This document shows, piece after piece, positions 8,754 through 16,280 of a DNA stretch of 17,595 nt. Below the pieces are notes generated by a model, which ran no database searches, was not told the DNA's origin, and saw only the letters and a list, made by a program, of their open reading frames with translations. The stretch is taken from the NCBI GenBank assembly GCA_900546005.1, contig URBJ01000043.1:1-17595 (forward strand), read 5' to 3'. This stretch comes from an uncultured Alistipes sp. (GTDB lineage Bacteria; Bacteroidota; Bacteroidia; Bacteroidales; Rikenellaceae). The number at the start of each line of letters is the position of its first letter. Position 1 is the first letter of the stretch. The position numbers and the translations under genes were made by a program.

Positions 8754-9356
8754 TTATAAAATCTCGTAACGGTCGGCTCGTACCGAATAAAACGACAAAT
8801 AGTTCTTCCCTTCACGACCATACCGTTCGGCAATGCGTTTACGGAAATTATCGATCCGCTCCTGAACACTGTTTACAGGCGTTTCACCCCGAGCCTTCTG
8901 GTCGCTCTCGCATGAACCACCCGCATGTCCGACTTCGGATTCGCTCTCATCAAGCTCGGCCTCCCACCGCGACAGAAAAGCCTCATCGATTCGCTCCTCG
9001 ACCACCGTTCCATGAATGCGAACCAAACTATTTACGGTCTCTTGGGGGAATTTGCCGATCTTCTCTCCGGCATCGACCCGAATGGTCTGCGTATCGTCGC
9101 TCCCCATCAGAAAGATCTTACCTCCGCCATGCTGACAGATGTGTGTACAAACTCCTTCGACCACCACTTGTCGGCCAGCCAGCGAATCGGCATACACCAG
9201 CAGGCTGTCGACTTCCCACGCTGCACTTTTCGTCTCCGCAATCGCCGTTTCGTGCTGGCCGGTTTCGTTTGCCGAAGAGGGGTTCGAACCACAGCTCGTG
9301 ACCGAACAGCCTACACATACCGCTAAGGCTGTCGCTACCAAATAACTCTTTTTCAT
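8754..9356 (-). CDS. Small lipoprotein with CxHxCxH motif, OB-fold-like
   Basis: A 200-residue predicted lipoprotein. The N-terminus MKKSYLVATALAVCVGCSV leads to a probable lipid cysteine at Cys22 (VTSC), followed by a Ser/Glu-rich linker. Residues 48-125 look like a small beta-barrel: LAGRQVVVEGVC, then THICQHGGGKIFLMG, then VNSLVRIHGTVVEER. The cluster Cys70, His72, Cys74, His76 suggests a metal, heme or redox site. The overall layout recalls DUF4920 and tRNA_anti-like OB folds, but the match is not certain. The C-terminal 70 residues are charged and probably helical, and contain one more Cys (149). It is the first gene of a two-gene operon with the PepSY protein, which suggests the two act on the same metal or cofactor. 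The function is otherwise unknown. Confidence 0.7.
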   Translation of the reverse strand: MKKSYLVATALAVCVGCSVTSCGSNPSSANETGQHETAIAETKSAAWEVDSLLVYADSLAGRQVVVEGVCTHICQHGGGKIFLMGSDDTQTIRVDAGEKIGKFPQETVNSLVRIHGTVVEERIDEAFLSRWEAELDESESEVGHAGGSCESDQKARGETPVNSVQERIDNFRKRIAERYGREGKNYLSFYSVRADRYEIL

Positions 9357-9407
9357 CGATGTAAAATTTATTAGTCCCTAAAATTCATTGTTAAATCTAA
9401 CGGACTA

Positions 9408-9438
9408 CAAAGATGTTACGCCTTCTTGGCACGGACAA
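9408..9438 (-). promoter_or_regulatory. Candidate Bacteroidota promoter for the lipoprotein/PepSY operon
   Basis: On the minus strand, TTG (9438-9436) is followed after 20 bases by CATCTTTG (9415-9408). That is seven of eight positions of the -7 consensus TAnnTTTG at the usual spacing from a -33 TTG. It lies 52 bases upstream of the lipoprotein start. The one mismatch in the -7 box keeps confidence moderate. Confidence 0.4.
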
Positions 9439-9459
9439 TCCCAACAAGTAAGTGAAATC

Positions 9460-9495
9460 TCCGGCATAATCCCCACTTATAGGGATTGAGCCGGA
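9460..9495. other. Imperfect inverted repeat between terminator and promoter
   Basis: Bases 9460-9473 (TCCGGCATAATCCC) pair with 9482-9495 (GGGATTGAGCCGGA), giving twelve Watson-Crick pairs, one G-T wobble and one A-A mismatch, with an 8-base loop. It sits between the terminator of the DUF4861 operon and the promoter candidate of the lipoprotein gene. No T tract follows on the minus strand, so it is not a standard terminator. It could be a DNA operator, a 5' leader structure or a relic. Confidence 0.55.
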
Positions 9496-9502
9496 CAAAA
9501 CG

Positions 9503-9545
9503 GGAAAAAAATCAGGGGGACGAAACCGACGTTTCGTCCCCCTGA
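9503..9545 (-). terminator. Strong intrinsic terminator of the lacI-kduI-SDR-DUF4861 operon
   Basis: Bases 9512-9526 (TCAGGGGGACGAAAC) and 9531-9545 form a perfect 15-bp stem with the 4-base loop CGAC. On the minus strand it is followed by a run of T residues (9511 down to 9505). It lies 32 bases after the stop of the DUF4861 gene. Confidence 0.93.
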
Positions 9546-9577
9546 CTCCTATGATCAATCTACTGTCTGATGCTTCG

Positions 9578-10684
9578 TTATCGGATCTTTACCTGCAACG
9601 GATGCGACAACTTCACGTAGGCCTCATCGACCTCGTCGAACCAAGCATCGGCATCTTCCGTTCCGGCCTTGCTCCATCCCGCTCCGGTATAGTAGGTAAA
9701 GGGCTGGTTAGCCTCCACCGAAGCCTCTGCCAGCAGGTGTCCGCAATTTTCCAGACTCGACACCATCTTCTCCGGGAAAATCATTCCGATTCCCGTATTT
9801 CCGTCGGCTCCGCACTCGGGCTCCCAATAGGCTACGTAGTGTTCAGTCTCGATCCGTTCACCCCCTTCTCGCAACACGATCCCGGCTACAACCGGCATCG
9901 AGCGATCATAGATTTCGGTCACACGATTGAATCGGGTGTTGGCATCCAGCGAAATGATCCGTTTCTCTACGACTGAATCGCTCCCTGCCAAATAGGGCGC
10001 ATAGGTCAATTCAAACGATACACGGATCGGTCCGTTATCCAGTACCTTATAGGTTACATAATTATTCCCGAGCCATATCGTATCATTCAGATAGGGCGCC
10101 ATGGCTCCGGCACCGAGCGTACGACCCACCTTATAGCAGTCGAGCCCCTCACCGTGGTCGACATGATAGTCTCCGTTTTTATACCATTGGTCTACCACCA
10201 ATTTCGAGGTACGCTTCTGCCACACGTCGATACCGTTGCTGATCTCTCCGGTAGCCTGAAGGGCCGGACCGTACATACGGTATCCGATCAGGTTGTTCTC
10301 CCACGCAAAGTCATCCATGCGCTCGGGGACGAACCTTCCGAAAACCTGCGGTGCGAACCGGACTGAATCGTCGCTGCTGCAAATCCGGAAACTTTCGGTG
10401 GCATTGGCCGACAGCGAAACCTGAAAAATCAGACTCTGAGGCTGGTCCATCCCGGCGGTTACCACCTGACAAGGGAGCGTATCTCCCGCCTGATTCAACA
10501 CAAAGAGTTTTCCGGCAGCGGCCTCGGGCAGAGCGGTCTGCACTTCGCTCCACGACACCTCAACCGTCTCTCCGGATCGATCCGAATCAATCGGATTGGT
10601 CACGTCGACCACCATGTCGCGTTCCCGTGTACACGAAAAACAGATCGATGCACACGTCAAAACTGCAAATAAAATCTGTTTCAT
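9578..10684 (-). CDS. DUF4861-type lipoprotein of a uronate-degradation locus
   Basis: A 368-residue predicted lipoprotein. MKQILFAVLTCASICFSC places the lipid cysteine at residue 18. Residues 25-105 resemble an N-terminal beta domain (TNPIDSDRSGETVEVSW, then LFVLNQAGDTLPCQV). The remainder, including WENNLIGYRMYGPAL, YHVDHGEGLDCYKVG, LGAGAMAPYLND and VTEIYDRSMPVVAGI, is the pattern I associate with DUF4861, a beta-rich family found in polysaccharide-utilisation loci that handle uronic acids. The conserved His/Asp/Tyr cluster around YHVDHGEGLDCYKVG could form an active or binding site. It is the last gene of the lacI-kduI-SDR operon, 15 bases after the dehydrogenase gene. Its reaction is unknown to me. 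A periplasmic enzyme or binding step feeding the Kdu pathway is inferred from position. Confidence 0.75.
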   Translation of the reverse strand: MKQILFAVLTCASICFSCTRERDMVVDVTNPIDSDRSGETVEVSWSEVQTALPEAAAGKLFVLNQAGDTLPCQVVTAGMDQPQSLIFQVSLSANATESFRICSSDDSVRFAPQVFGRFVPERMDDFAWENNLIGYRMYGPALQATGEISNGIDVWQKRTSKLVVDQWYKNGDYHVDHGEGLDCYKVGRTLGAGAMAPYLNDTIWLGNNYVTYKVLDNGPIRVSFELTYAPYLAGSDSVVEKRIISLDANTRFNRVTEIYDRSMPVVAGIVLREGGERIETEHYVAYWEPECGADGNTGIGMIFPEKMVSSLENCGHLLAEASVEANQPFTYYTGAGWSKAGTEDADAWFDEVDEAYVKLSHPLQVKIR

Positions 10685-10699
10685 AACCTTATGCCATTT

Positions 10700-11494
10700 T
10701 TAGTTCTCGTTCGATGCCCGTCCGAGTGAAGCCAAAATTCCACCGTCGACATACAAAATGTGACCGTTCACGAAATCCGACGCTTTCGAGGCAAGAAATA
10801 CGGCCGTTCCTGCCAGATCCTCCGGATCGCCCCAACGGGATGCGGGCGTCCGACTGATGATAAACTCATTGAACGGATTGCCGTTCTGACGGATCGGCGC
10901 CGTCTGTGCCGTAGCAAAATAGCCGGGCCCTATGCCATTGACCTGAATGTTGTATTTCGCCCACTCGGTCGCCAGATTTTTGGTCAGCATTTTCAGCCCA
11001 CCTTTTGCCGCTGCATAGGCCGTAACGCTGTCTCGGCCCACTTCACTCATCATCGAACACATGTTGATGATCTTGCCGCCACCGCGCTGAATCATTCCTG
11101 CCGCTACGGCCCGCGACATCAGAAACGGCGAGGTCAGATCGGTCGTAATCACCTCGTTCCACTCCGGAAGCGTCATATCCAATGCCGGAATACGCTTGAT
11201 GATCCCCGCATTGTTCACCAATATATCGACCGGACCGACTTCGCGCTCAATCCGTCCGACAAACTCAATGACGGCCTGCTCATCCGTCACATCGAACAAA
11301 TAGCCCTTTGCATCGATTCCCTTTTCGCGATAGGTCTTCAAGGCCTGTTCCAACCGATCGGGGGAGTGTCCGTTGACAACCAACGTCGCTCCTGCCTCGG
11401 CCAGTGCCGTAGCCACAGCCATGCCCAAACCGTGTGTCGCACCCGTCACCAACGCGACGCGACCCGCTAATGAAAAAAGTTCCTGAATGTTCAT
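10700..11494 (-). CDS. kduD: SDR-family dehydrogenase, KduD/gluconate 5-dehydrogenase type
   Basis: A 264-residue cytoplasmic short-chain dehydrogenase. The cofactor-binding motif TGATHGLG (17-24), NNAG (94-97) and the catalytic triad Ser147, Tyr160 and Lys164 (YAAAK) are all present. The conserved PGYFATAQT segment after beta-6 and the C-terminal LYVDGG are typical of the KduD / gluconate 5-dehydrogenase group. It most likely reduces 2,5-diketo-3-deoxygluconate, the product of KduI, to 2-keto-3-deoxygluconate using NAD(P)H. It begins 6 bases after kduI, the usual pairing of these two genes, and ends 15 bases before the DUF4861 gene. Sequence alone does not separate KduD from gluconate 5-dehydrogenase. 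The kduI partnership favours KduD. Confidence 0.85.
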   Translation of the reverse strand: MNIQELFSLAGRVALVTGATHGLGMAVATALAEAGATLVVNGHSPDRLEQALKTYREKGIDAKGYLFDVTDEQAVIEFVGRIEREVGPVDILVNNAGIIKRIPALDMTLPEWNEVITTDLTSPFLMSRAVAAGMIQRGGGKIINMCSMMSEVGRDSVTAYAAAKGGLKMLTKNLATEWAKYNIQVNGIGPGYFATAQTAPIRQNGNPFNEFIISRTPASRWGDPEDLAGTAVFLASKASDFVNGHILYVDGGILASLGRASNEN

Positions 11495-11500
11495 CGTCTG

Positions 11501-12337
11501 CTATTTTAAATCGGTTACTGCACAGGTATCCATATCCCCGTAGTCGAGGTTTTCACCGGCCATTCCCCAGATAAACGTATAATTGTGCGTCGCGCAGGCC
11601 GAATGGATCGACCACGCCGGGGACAACACGGCCTGATGGTTGTGCATCCAGATGTGGCGGGTCTGCTGGGGTTGCCCCATAAGATGACATACGGCAGCCT
11701 CTTCCGGCAATTCGAAATAGAAATAGGCCTCCATCCGCCGGTTGTGCGTATGAGCCGGCATCGTATTCCACACACTGCCGGTTTTGAGTTCAGTCATTCC
11801 CATCTGCAACTGACATGTCGGCAGCACCTGAGTGACAATCAGCTTATTGATCGTCCGCTCATTCGAATCCTCGAGCGAACCCATATGGGCCACTACGGCA
11901 TCGGCCTTGGTCACCTTACGATCCGGATAGTTCCGGTGGGCAGGCGCCGAATTGATATAAAACAGGGCAGGTACCGATGCATCTTCCGAACGGAAGGTTA
12001 TCGTCCGGTCACCACTTCCCAGATACAAAGCCTCTTTATAATCGAGTTTAAACTCGGTTTCTCCTGCACAAACAACACCTTTTCCCCCCACATTGATGAT
12101 TCCCAACTCGCGTCGGTGCAAAAAATAGGGAGCCTTCAAGGGATCGATCGGCGTCAGCTCCAGCGCCTGTTTCACCGGCATGACTCCCCCCACGATCAAC
12201 CGGTCATACGACGAATAGACCAATCGGATATCGTCCGGCTCAAACAATTTTTCGATCAAAAACTCTTTTCGGAGTCGCTCCGTGTCGTACCCCTTCGCAT
12301 CGTCGGGATGTACGGCATACCGTTCTTCATACTGCAT
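11501..12337 (-). CDS. kduI: 5-dehydro-4-deoxy-D-glucuronate isomerase
   Basis: A 278-residue cupin-fold isomerase, the same length as I recall for the E. coli enzyme. It interconverts 5-keto-4-deoxyuronate, the form taken by unsaturated uronic acid after its release, and 2,5-diketo-3-deoxygluconate. The metal ligands are visible at His196 and His198 (MPAHTHNRR), Glu203 (MEAYFYFE) and His245 (WSIHSACATHNY), matching the published KduI numbering. The C-terminal WGMAGENLDYGDMD is a family signature. It lies 36 bases downstream of the LacI-family gene and 6 bases before the dehydrogenase, so the three are expected to share one transcript. It acts in the cytoplasm on products delivered by the GH88 enzyme encoded divergently. 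The call is secure. Confidence 0.96.
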   Translation of the reverse strand: MQYEERYAVHPDDAKGYDTERLRKEFLIEKLFEPDDIRLVYSSYDRLIVGGVMPVKQALELTPIDPLKAPYFLHRRELGIINVGGKGVVCAGETEFKLDYKEALYLGSGDRTITFRSEDASVPALFYINSAPAHRNYPDRKVTKADAVVAHMGSLEDSNERTINKLIVTQVLPTCQLQMGMTELKTGSVWNTMPAHTHNRRMEAYFYFELPEEAAVCHLMGQPQQTRHIWMHNHQAVLSPAWSIHSACATHNYTFIWGMAGENLDYGDMDTCAVTDLK

Positions 12338-12373
12338 ATCTGTTCGTTTTTAAACCATTTATGAAATTCCTAT

Positions 12374-13396
12374 TTATTTCCCTCTCGCCCATTGCGAAGA
12401 GTCGCGGACGATCAGTCTCGGCGAGATGACCACATCCATATAGGGAGCTCCGTCGAGCTTGTCCAACAGCATCTGTGCAGCCGTATTGCCCATTCGGTAA
12501 CCGAACTGTTCGACTGACGTGAAACTCGGAGTGATCAGCTCACAAAACGGTTCATTCGCAAACCCGGCCAATGCCACATCCTCTGGCACCCGGACTCCAT
12601 GCTCCCGCATCGACCGGAAGGCTCCCAACGCGGCATAATCACCGGCAAAAAAGATGGCCTCCGGCAGATCCTTTCCGGAGGCGAACAAACGCTCCATCGC
12701 CTGATAGCCACCCTCCTCTGTCGTAGCCCCTTCGGTAATCCAATCCGGAGCAGGCTCTATTCCGTGCTGACGCAACGCCTCTTCATACCCTTTACGCCGA
12801 TTCTGCCAGATGCTCACCTGCTGCAAACCGGCATAATGAAAAATGCGCCGACACCCCTGACCGATCAAATGCTCGACCGTATCGAAAGCTCCGCGATAGT
12901 CATCGAGCAACACGGTTCCGGCATCGAGTCCGGGCGCATAACGATCGAACAACACCAGCGGTGTCCCGTAGCGCGACAGGGCCCTATAATGTGCATAGTC
13001 GCCCCCTTCGGAAGCCAATGAAGCAATGACTCCATCCACCTTTCCATTCAGAAAGCTGTTGAGTATCCGCTCCTCCCGCACCCGTTCGTTCCGCGACTGA
13101 AAGATCATCACGTCGTACCCTCGCTGAGAGGCTGCCTCCTCGATTCCGTCGATCGCCATCGAGAAAAAGTTCCGGCTCACCATCGGCACCACTACACCGA
13201 TGGTCCGAGTCGTTCCCCGTTGCAAATTGACCGCAAACAGATTGGGCTTATACCCCATCGCCTCTGCCGTCTCCCGAACCCGTTCCCGAACCTTTGCGCT
13301 GATCGCCGGATTGTTCTGCAACGCACGGGACACAGTAGAGGTCGAAACCCCTAACTGCTGGGCAATATCGTAAATCGACACCTTCTTCGTTCTCAT
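12374..13396 (-). CDS. LacI-family transcriptional regulator of the uronate locus
   Basis: A 340-residue repressor-type regulator. The start at 13396 is chosen because MRTKKVSIYDIAQQLGVS leads directly into the LacI helix-turn-helix (residues about 6-30, with TSTVSRAL) and hinge helix. Extending to an upstream ATG at 13528 would add 44 residues with no family match and run across the operator and promoter. The rest is a periplasmic-binding-protein-like effector domain (TIGVVVPMVSRNFF, then MIFQSRNERVREERIL, then VALAGFANEPFCELITPSFTSVEQ). The gene heads the kduI-SDR-DUF4861 operon, and a matching operator overlaps its own -7 box. The likely inducer is a Kdu-pathway intermediate such as 2-keto-3-deoxygluconate, by analogy with KdgR, but the ligand cannot be read from the sequence. 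Confidence 0.93.
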   Translation of the reverse strand: MRTKKVSIYDIAQQLGVSTSTVSRALQNNPAISAKVRERVRETAEAMGYKPNLFAVNLQRGTTRTIGVVVPMVSRNFFSMAIDGIEEAASQRGYDVMIFQSRNERVREERILNSFLNGKVDGVIASLASEGGDYAHYRALSRYGTPLVLFDRYAPGLDAGTVLLDDYRGAFDTVEHLIGQGCRRIFHYAGLQQVSIWQNRRKGYEEALRQHGIEPAPDWITEGATTEEGGYQAMERLFASGKDLPEAIFFAGDYAALGAFRSMREHGVRVPEDVALAGFANEPFCELITPSFTSVEQFGYRMGNTAAQMLLDKLDGAPYMDVVISPRLIVRDSSQWARGK

Positions 13397-13417
13397 TTCA
13401 GACCACTCGGTAAAATA

Positions 13418-13431
13418 TGCAACCGATTGCA
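13418..13431. promoter_or_regulatory. LacI-type operator at the regulator's own promoter
   Basis: The site TGCAACCGATTGCA has perfect 5-base arms (TGCAA/TTGCA) around a central CG, the layout typical of LacI-family operators. It overlaps by two bases the -7 box read on the minus strand (TATATTTG, 13437-13430) and covers the expected transcription start. This implies autoregulation. A second copy lies at 13564-13577. Confidence 0.72.
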
Positions 13432-13437
13432 AATATA
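13430..13437 (-). promoter_or_regulatory. -7 element of the lacI-kduI operon promoter
   Basis: On the minus strand the bases read TATATTTG, a full match to the Bacteroidota -7 consensus TAnnTTTG. The nearest -33-like TTTG (13465-13462) is 24 bases upstream, longer than the usual spacing of about 20, so the -33 element is uncertain. The -7 box lies 34 bases before the lacI start codon. Confidence 0.55.
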
Positions 13438-13532
13438 AGCAATTCTTTCCGACATCGACTCCAAAAATCTCCAAAAAAGCTGAATAAAGTCCACATAAAA
13501 GCCATTTTGGCCCCATTTTGCCCTCCAAAAAA

Positions 13533-13563
13533 TTGCTTTTAACGGAAATGTAGTTTACATTTG
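13533..13563 (+). promoter_or_regulatory. Bacteroidota promoter of the GH88 operon
   Basis: TTG at 13533-13535 is followed by 20 bases and then TACATTTG at 13556-13563, a full match to the -33/-7 promoter type of Bacteroidota. The predicted transcription start falls a few bases downstream, inside the second LacI-type operator. The leader to the GH88 start at 13639 would be about 70 bases. Confidence 0.7.
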
Positions 13564-13577
13564 CGCAAACGGTTGCA
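13564..13577. promoter_or_regulatory. LacI-type operator at the GH88 promoter
   Basis: CGCAAACGGTTGCA matches the consensus TGCAAnCGnTTGCA suggested by the first site at 13 of 14 positions, the first base being C in place of T. It begins immediately after the -7 box TACATTTG and covers the predicted transcription start, a position where a bound repressor would block initiation. Confidence 0.72.
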
Positions 13578-13638
13578 TTGGATCGTAAAATTTTCCTTTC
13601 CCCTTATTAATTACTAACAAAAACTGTTCAAAAGAAAA

Positions 13639-14871
13639 ATGAAGAAAAATTTCAAATGGTTGGCAGTCCTCTGTGCCTTCGCCCTCCTGTCCGGTCAAGA
13701 CGCTCTCGGTAAAAAACCGACTGCAAAGATAGACGTCGACGGCATTACGGCATCTGCAGCCCAACAAATCGAGTTACAGTACGACTCATTAACCAACAAA
13801 GGAATATACGGAACCCCACAGATGTACCAAAATGGGAAGTACTACTATTGTCCCTACGAAGCGTGGATCAGTGGATTCTTTCCGGGCTCGCTGTGGTATC
13901 TCTACGAACTGACCGGCGACCCGAAATGGAAAAGCCGCGCAACGGAACAGACCGAACGGCTCGAACGAATCCAAAACCTCACCTCGGACCACGACATCGG
14001 ATTCCGCATGGGATGCAGCTACGGCAACGGATATCGCATCACGGGTAATCCGACCTATCCCGACGTATTGATCCAGTCGGCCCGCTCGCTTGCCACACGA
14101 TTCCAACCCAAAGCCGGAGTCATCATGTCGTGGAATCCGAATGCACGTTGGAAATGCCCCGTTATCATCGACAACATGATGAACCTCGAACTGCTCTTCA
14201 ATGCCACCCTGTACAGCGGCGACTCCATTTTCCACAAAATAGCCGTATCGCATGCCGATCGAACGCTCGAGAACCACTTCCGGCCCGATCACAGCTCTTA
14301 TCACGTGGTCGACTACGATCCCGAAACAGGGGCCGTGCGCATGAAAAACACCGCTCAGGGCTATGCCGACGAATCGGCATGGGCCCGCGGACAGGCTTGG
14401 GGGCTGTATGGTTTCGTCACCTGCTACCGGTTCACGGGAGACAAACGCTATCTGGAACAGGCCAAGGCGATAGCCGACTTTATCCTTTCGCACCCCAGTC
14501 TGCCCGAGGACAAGATACCCTATTGGGATTTCGACGCGCCGAACATTCCGAACGAAGAGCGTGACGCATCAGCCGGAGCCATTCTCGCCTCCGGGCTCTA
14601 CGAGCTTGCCCTGTACAGCGATCCGAAATATGCCGATGCTGCGGATCAGATCGTCGCCTCGCTCTCGACTCCCGCCTATACGGCACCGATCGGCACAAAC
14701 GGAAACTTCATCCTGATGCACTCGGTCGGCAGCCGTCCGGCAAACTCTGAGGTAGACGTCCCGCTCGTCTATGCCGATTACTACTACTTGGAAGCCCTCT
14801 ATCGACACAAATACTTCAAAAAACTGAAAAAACATCTCTGGGATGCCCGCCTCAAGCCTTTAGAAAGATAG
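13639..14871 (+). CDS. GH88 unsaturated glucuronyl/uronyl hydrolase
   Basis: A 410-residue periplasmic glycoside hydrolase of family 88, an (alpha/alpha)6 barrel that hydrates the C4-C5 double bond of the terminal unsaturated uronic acid left by polysaccharide lyases, releasing it as 5-keto-4-deoxyuronate. A Sec signal peptide (MKKNFKWLAVLCAFALLSG) ends near residue 24. The catalytic aspartates correspond to Asp119 in SDHDIGFRM and Asp178 in PVIIDNMMNLELL. Other family motifs are YEAWISGFFPGSLW (73-86) and DESAWARGQAWGLYG (244-258). Its product enters the KduI/KduD pathway encoded on the other strand. It is the first gene of the plus-strand unit, controlled by the promoter and operator just upstream. 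The preferred sugar next to the uronate (chondroitin, heparin, ulvan, xanthan, gellan or pectin type) is not determined. Confidence 0.92.
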   Translation: MKKNFKWLAVLCAFALLSGQDALGKKPTAKIDVDGITASAAQQIELQYDSLTNKGIYGTPQMYQNGKYYYCPYEAWISGFFPGSLWYLYELTGDPKWKSRATEQTERLERIQNLTSDHDIGFRMGCSYGNGYRITGNPTYPDVLIQSARSLATRFQPKAGVIMSWNPNARWKCPVIIDNMMNLELLFNATLYSGDSIFHKIAVSHADRTLENHFRPDHSSYHVVDYDPETGAVRMKNTAQGYADESAWARGQAWGLYGFVTCYRFTGDKRYLEQAKAIADFILSHPSLPEDKIPYWDFDAPNIPNEERDASAGAILASGLYELALYSDPKYADAADQIVASLSTPAYTAPIGTNGNFILMHSVGSRPANSEVDVPLVYADYYYLEALYRHKYFKKLKKHLWDARLKPLER

Positions 14872-14928
14872 CCGACAAAGGCCCGACAAAACATCTCTGA
14901 AATCATCAAGCCTAAAACCTACAACCCT

Positions 14929-16158
14929 ATGAAAAAACTAATTGCCATTTCATGTCTGTTGCTTTTATGTTGCGGAGGCCTTTCGGCCAAAGAGAAAGCA
15001 GCGCAAAACAAAACTCCGGAGCAGACTACACGGGAGTATTGGGTCTCTCTGTTGGACAAAATCTGCTATCCGGTCATCAGCTCCTTGGCCGAAGGAAAAC
15101 TCAAAGAGAAGATGCCGATCGAAACGACCATCGACCGAGCCTACCATGTCGCCTATTTGGAAGCCTTCGGGCGTACCTTCTGCGGCCTGTCGGCATGGCT
15201 CGAACTGGGTCCCGACGACACTCCGGAAGGACAGCTGCGGGCTAAATACATCGAACTGACACTCAAAGCAATCGACAATGCCACCAATCCGGAGTCGCCC
15301 GACTTCATGAACTTTACCGAACAACAGCAACCGTTGGTCGATGCCGCATTCTTCGCTCACGGTCTGATCCGGGCCAAAACACAGATCTGGGACAGGCTCT
15401 CCGACACCGTAAAACGACAAGTCGTCGACTGCCTCAAATCGACCCGTTCGATCCGTACCCCGACCAACAACTGGCTGCTTTTCAGCGGTACGATCGAGGC
15501 TTTTCTATTAGATAACGATCTGGGGGGCGACCTGATGCGCATCGACTATGCGGTCAACAAACATCTCGAACGATTCAAGGGTGATGCGACCTACGGCGAT
15601 GGCGACCAGTTCCACTGGGACTACTACAACAGCTTTGTCATTCAGCCGATGTTGGTCGACATCGTAAAGATCCTCAACCGGCACAAATTAGCCTCGGACG
15701 CTACATACAACACCGTAGAAGCCCGCATGACCCGGTATGCCTCCATTCTGGAACGGTCGATCTCGCCCGAAGGGACCTTTCCTCCGTTCGGACGTTCGCT
15801 CTGTTATCGCACCGGGGTCTTTCAAGCGCTCGGACAGATTGCCCTGATGCACAAGCTCGAAAGTACGGTCACTCCGGCACAGGTGCGTTGTGCCATGACT
15901 GCCGTCACGAAACGGTTGATGGAAGCTCCCGGAACCTTCGACGACAAAGGTTGGCTCAAAATCGGACTGGTCGGTTCCCAGCCCTCGATGGGCGAAGCCT
16001 ATGTCAACACGGGAAGCCTCTATCTCTGTACAACTGGTTTCCTGCCTCTGGGACTGCCGGCCGATGCCCCCTTCTGGACCGCCCCCGACGAACCGTGGAC
16101 TACCGTCAAAATGTGGCAGGGAGTAGACATGCCGGCCGACCACTCTTTCAATAAATAG
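14929..16158 (+). CDS. DUF2264 family protein, putative periplasmic glycan-active enzyme
   Basis: A 409-residue secreted protein. The signal peptide MKKLIAISCLLLLCCGGLSA probably ends at Ala20, although the Cys14-Cys15 pair could alternatively be a lipobox. The mature part is mostly helical, consistent with an (alpha/alpha)6 toroid. It carries motifs I associate with DUF2264: YLEAFGRTFCGLSAW (76-90), NNWLLFSGTIEAFL (180-193), YGDGDQFHWDYYNSF (222-236) and ISPEGTFPPFGRS further on. The acidic and aromatic cluster around 222-236 is the best candidate active site. DUF2264 proteins occur in uronate-related polysaccharide loci, and I have an uncertain memory of a link to CAZy family GH154 (beta-glucuronidase). 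It lies 57 bases after the GH88 gene and is probably co-transcribed, supplying or trimming uronate-containing oligosaccharides. The exact reaction is unknown. Confidence 0.75.
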   Translation: MKKLIAISCLLLLCCGGLSAKEKAAQNKTPEQTTREYWVSLLDKICYPVISSLAEGKLKEKMPIETTIDRAYHVAYLEAFGRTFCGLSAWLELGPDDTPEGQLRAKYIELTLKAIDNATNPESPDFMNFTEQQQPLVDAAFFAHGLIRAKTQIWDRLSDTVKRQVVDCLKSTRSIRTPTNNWLLFSGTIEAFLLDNDLGGDLMRIDYAVNKHLERFKGDATYGDGDQFHWDYYNSFVIQPMLVDIVKILNRHKLASDATYNTVEARMTRYASILERSISPEGTFPPFGRSLCYRTGVFQALGQIALMHKLESTVTPAQVRCAMTAVTKRLMEAPGTFDDKGWLKIGLVGSQPSMGEAYVNTGSLYLCTTGFLPLGLPADAPFWTAPDEPWTTVKMWQGVDMPADHSFNK

Positions 16159-16272
16159 GGCAATAAACAGAGGACGATACAAACTTCTCTTCATATAGAT
16201 TTTCTCAAAAAATCGGACTGTACCCTCCTCGTTCATACGCCCGGGACCGACAATTAAATGATAAAAATTGTG

Positions 16273-16280
16273 TACCTTTG
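16273..16280 (+). promoter_or_regulatory. -7 element of a separate promoter for the last gene
   Basis: TACCTTTG is a full match to TAnnTTTG, 23 bases upstream of the start at 16304. No convincing -33 TTG is seen about 20 bases further upstream, so promoter strength is uncertain. The 145-base gap after the DUF2264 gene, longer than elsewhere in this unit, supports an independent start. Confidence 0.5.

Noticed and set aside
11585..12364. A 259-codon plus-strand open frame opposite kduI
   Set aside because: It is the shadow of a well-conserved KduI with all four metal ligands. Its translation is rich in Arg and His and has no family features.
13397..13528. A 44-codon upstream extension of the LacI-family regulator
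   Set aside because: The extension has no LacI-family features and would run across the operator and -7 box. The start at 13396 leads directly into the helix-turn-helix.
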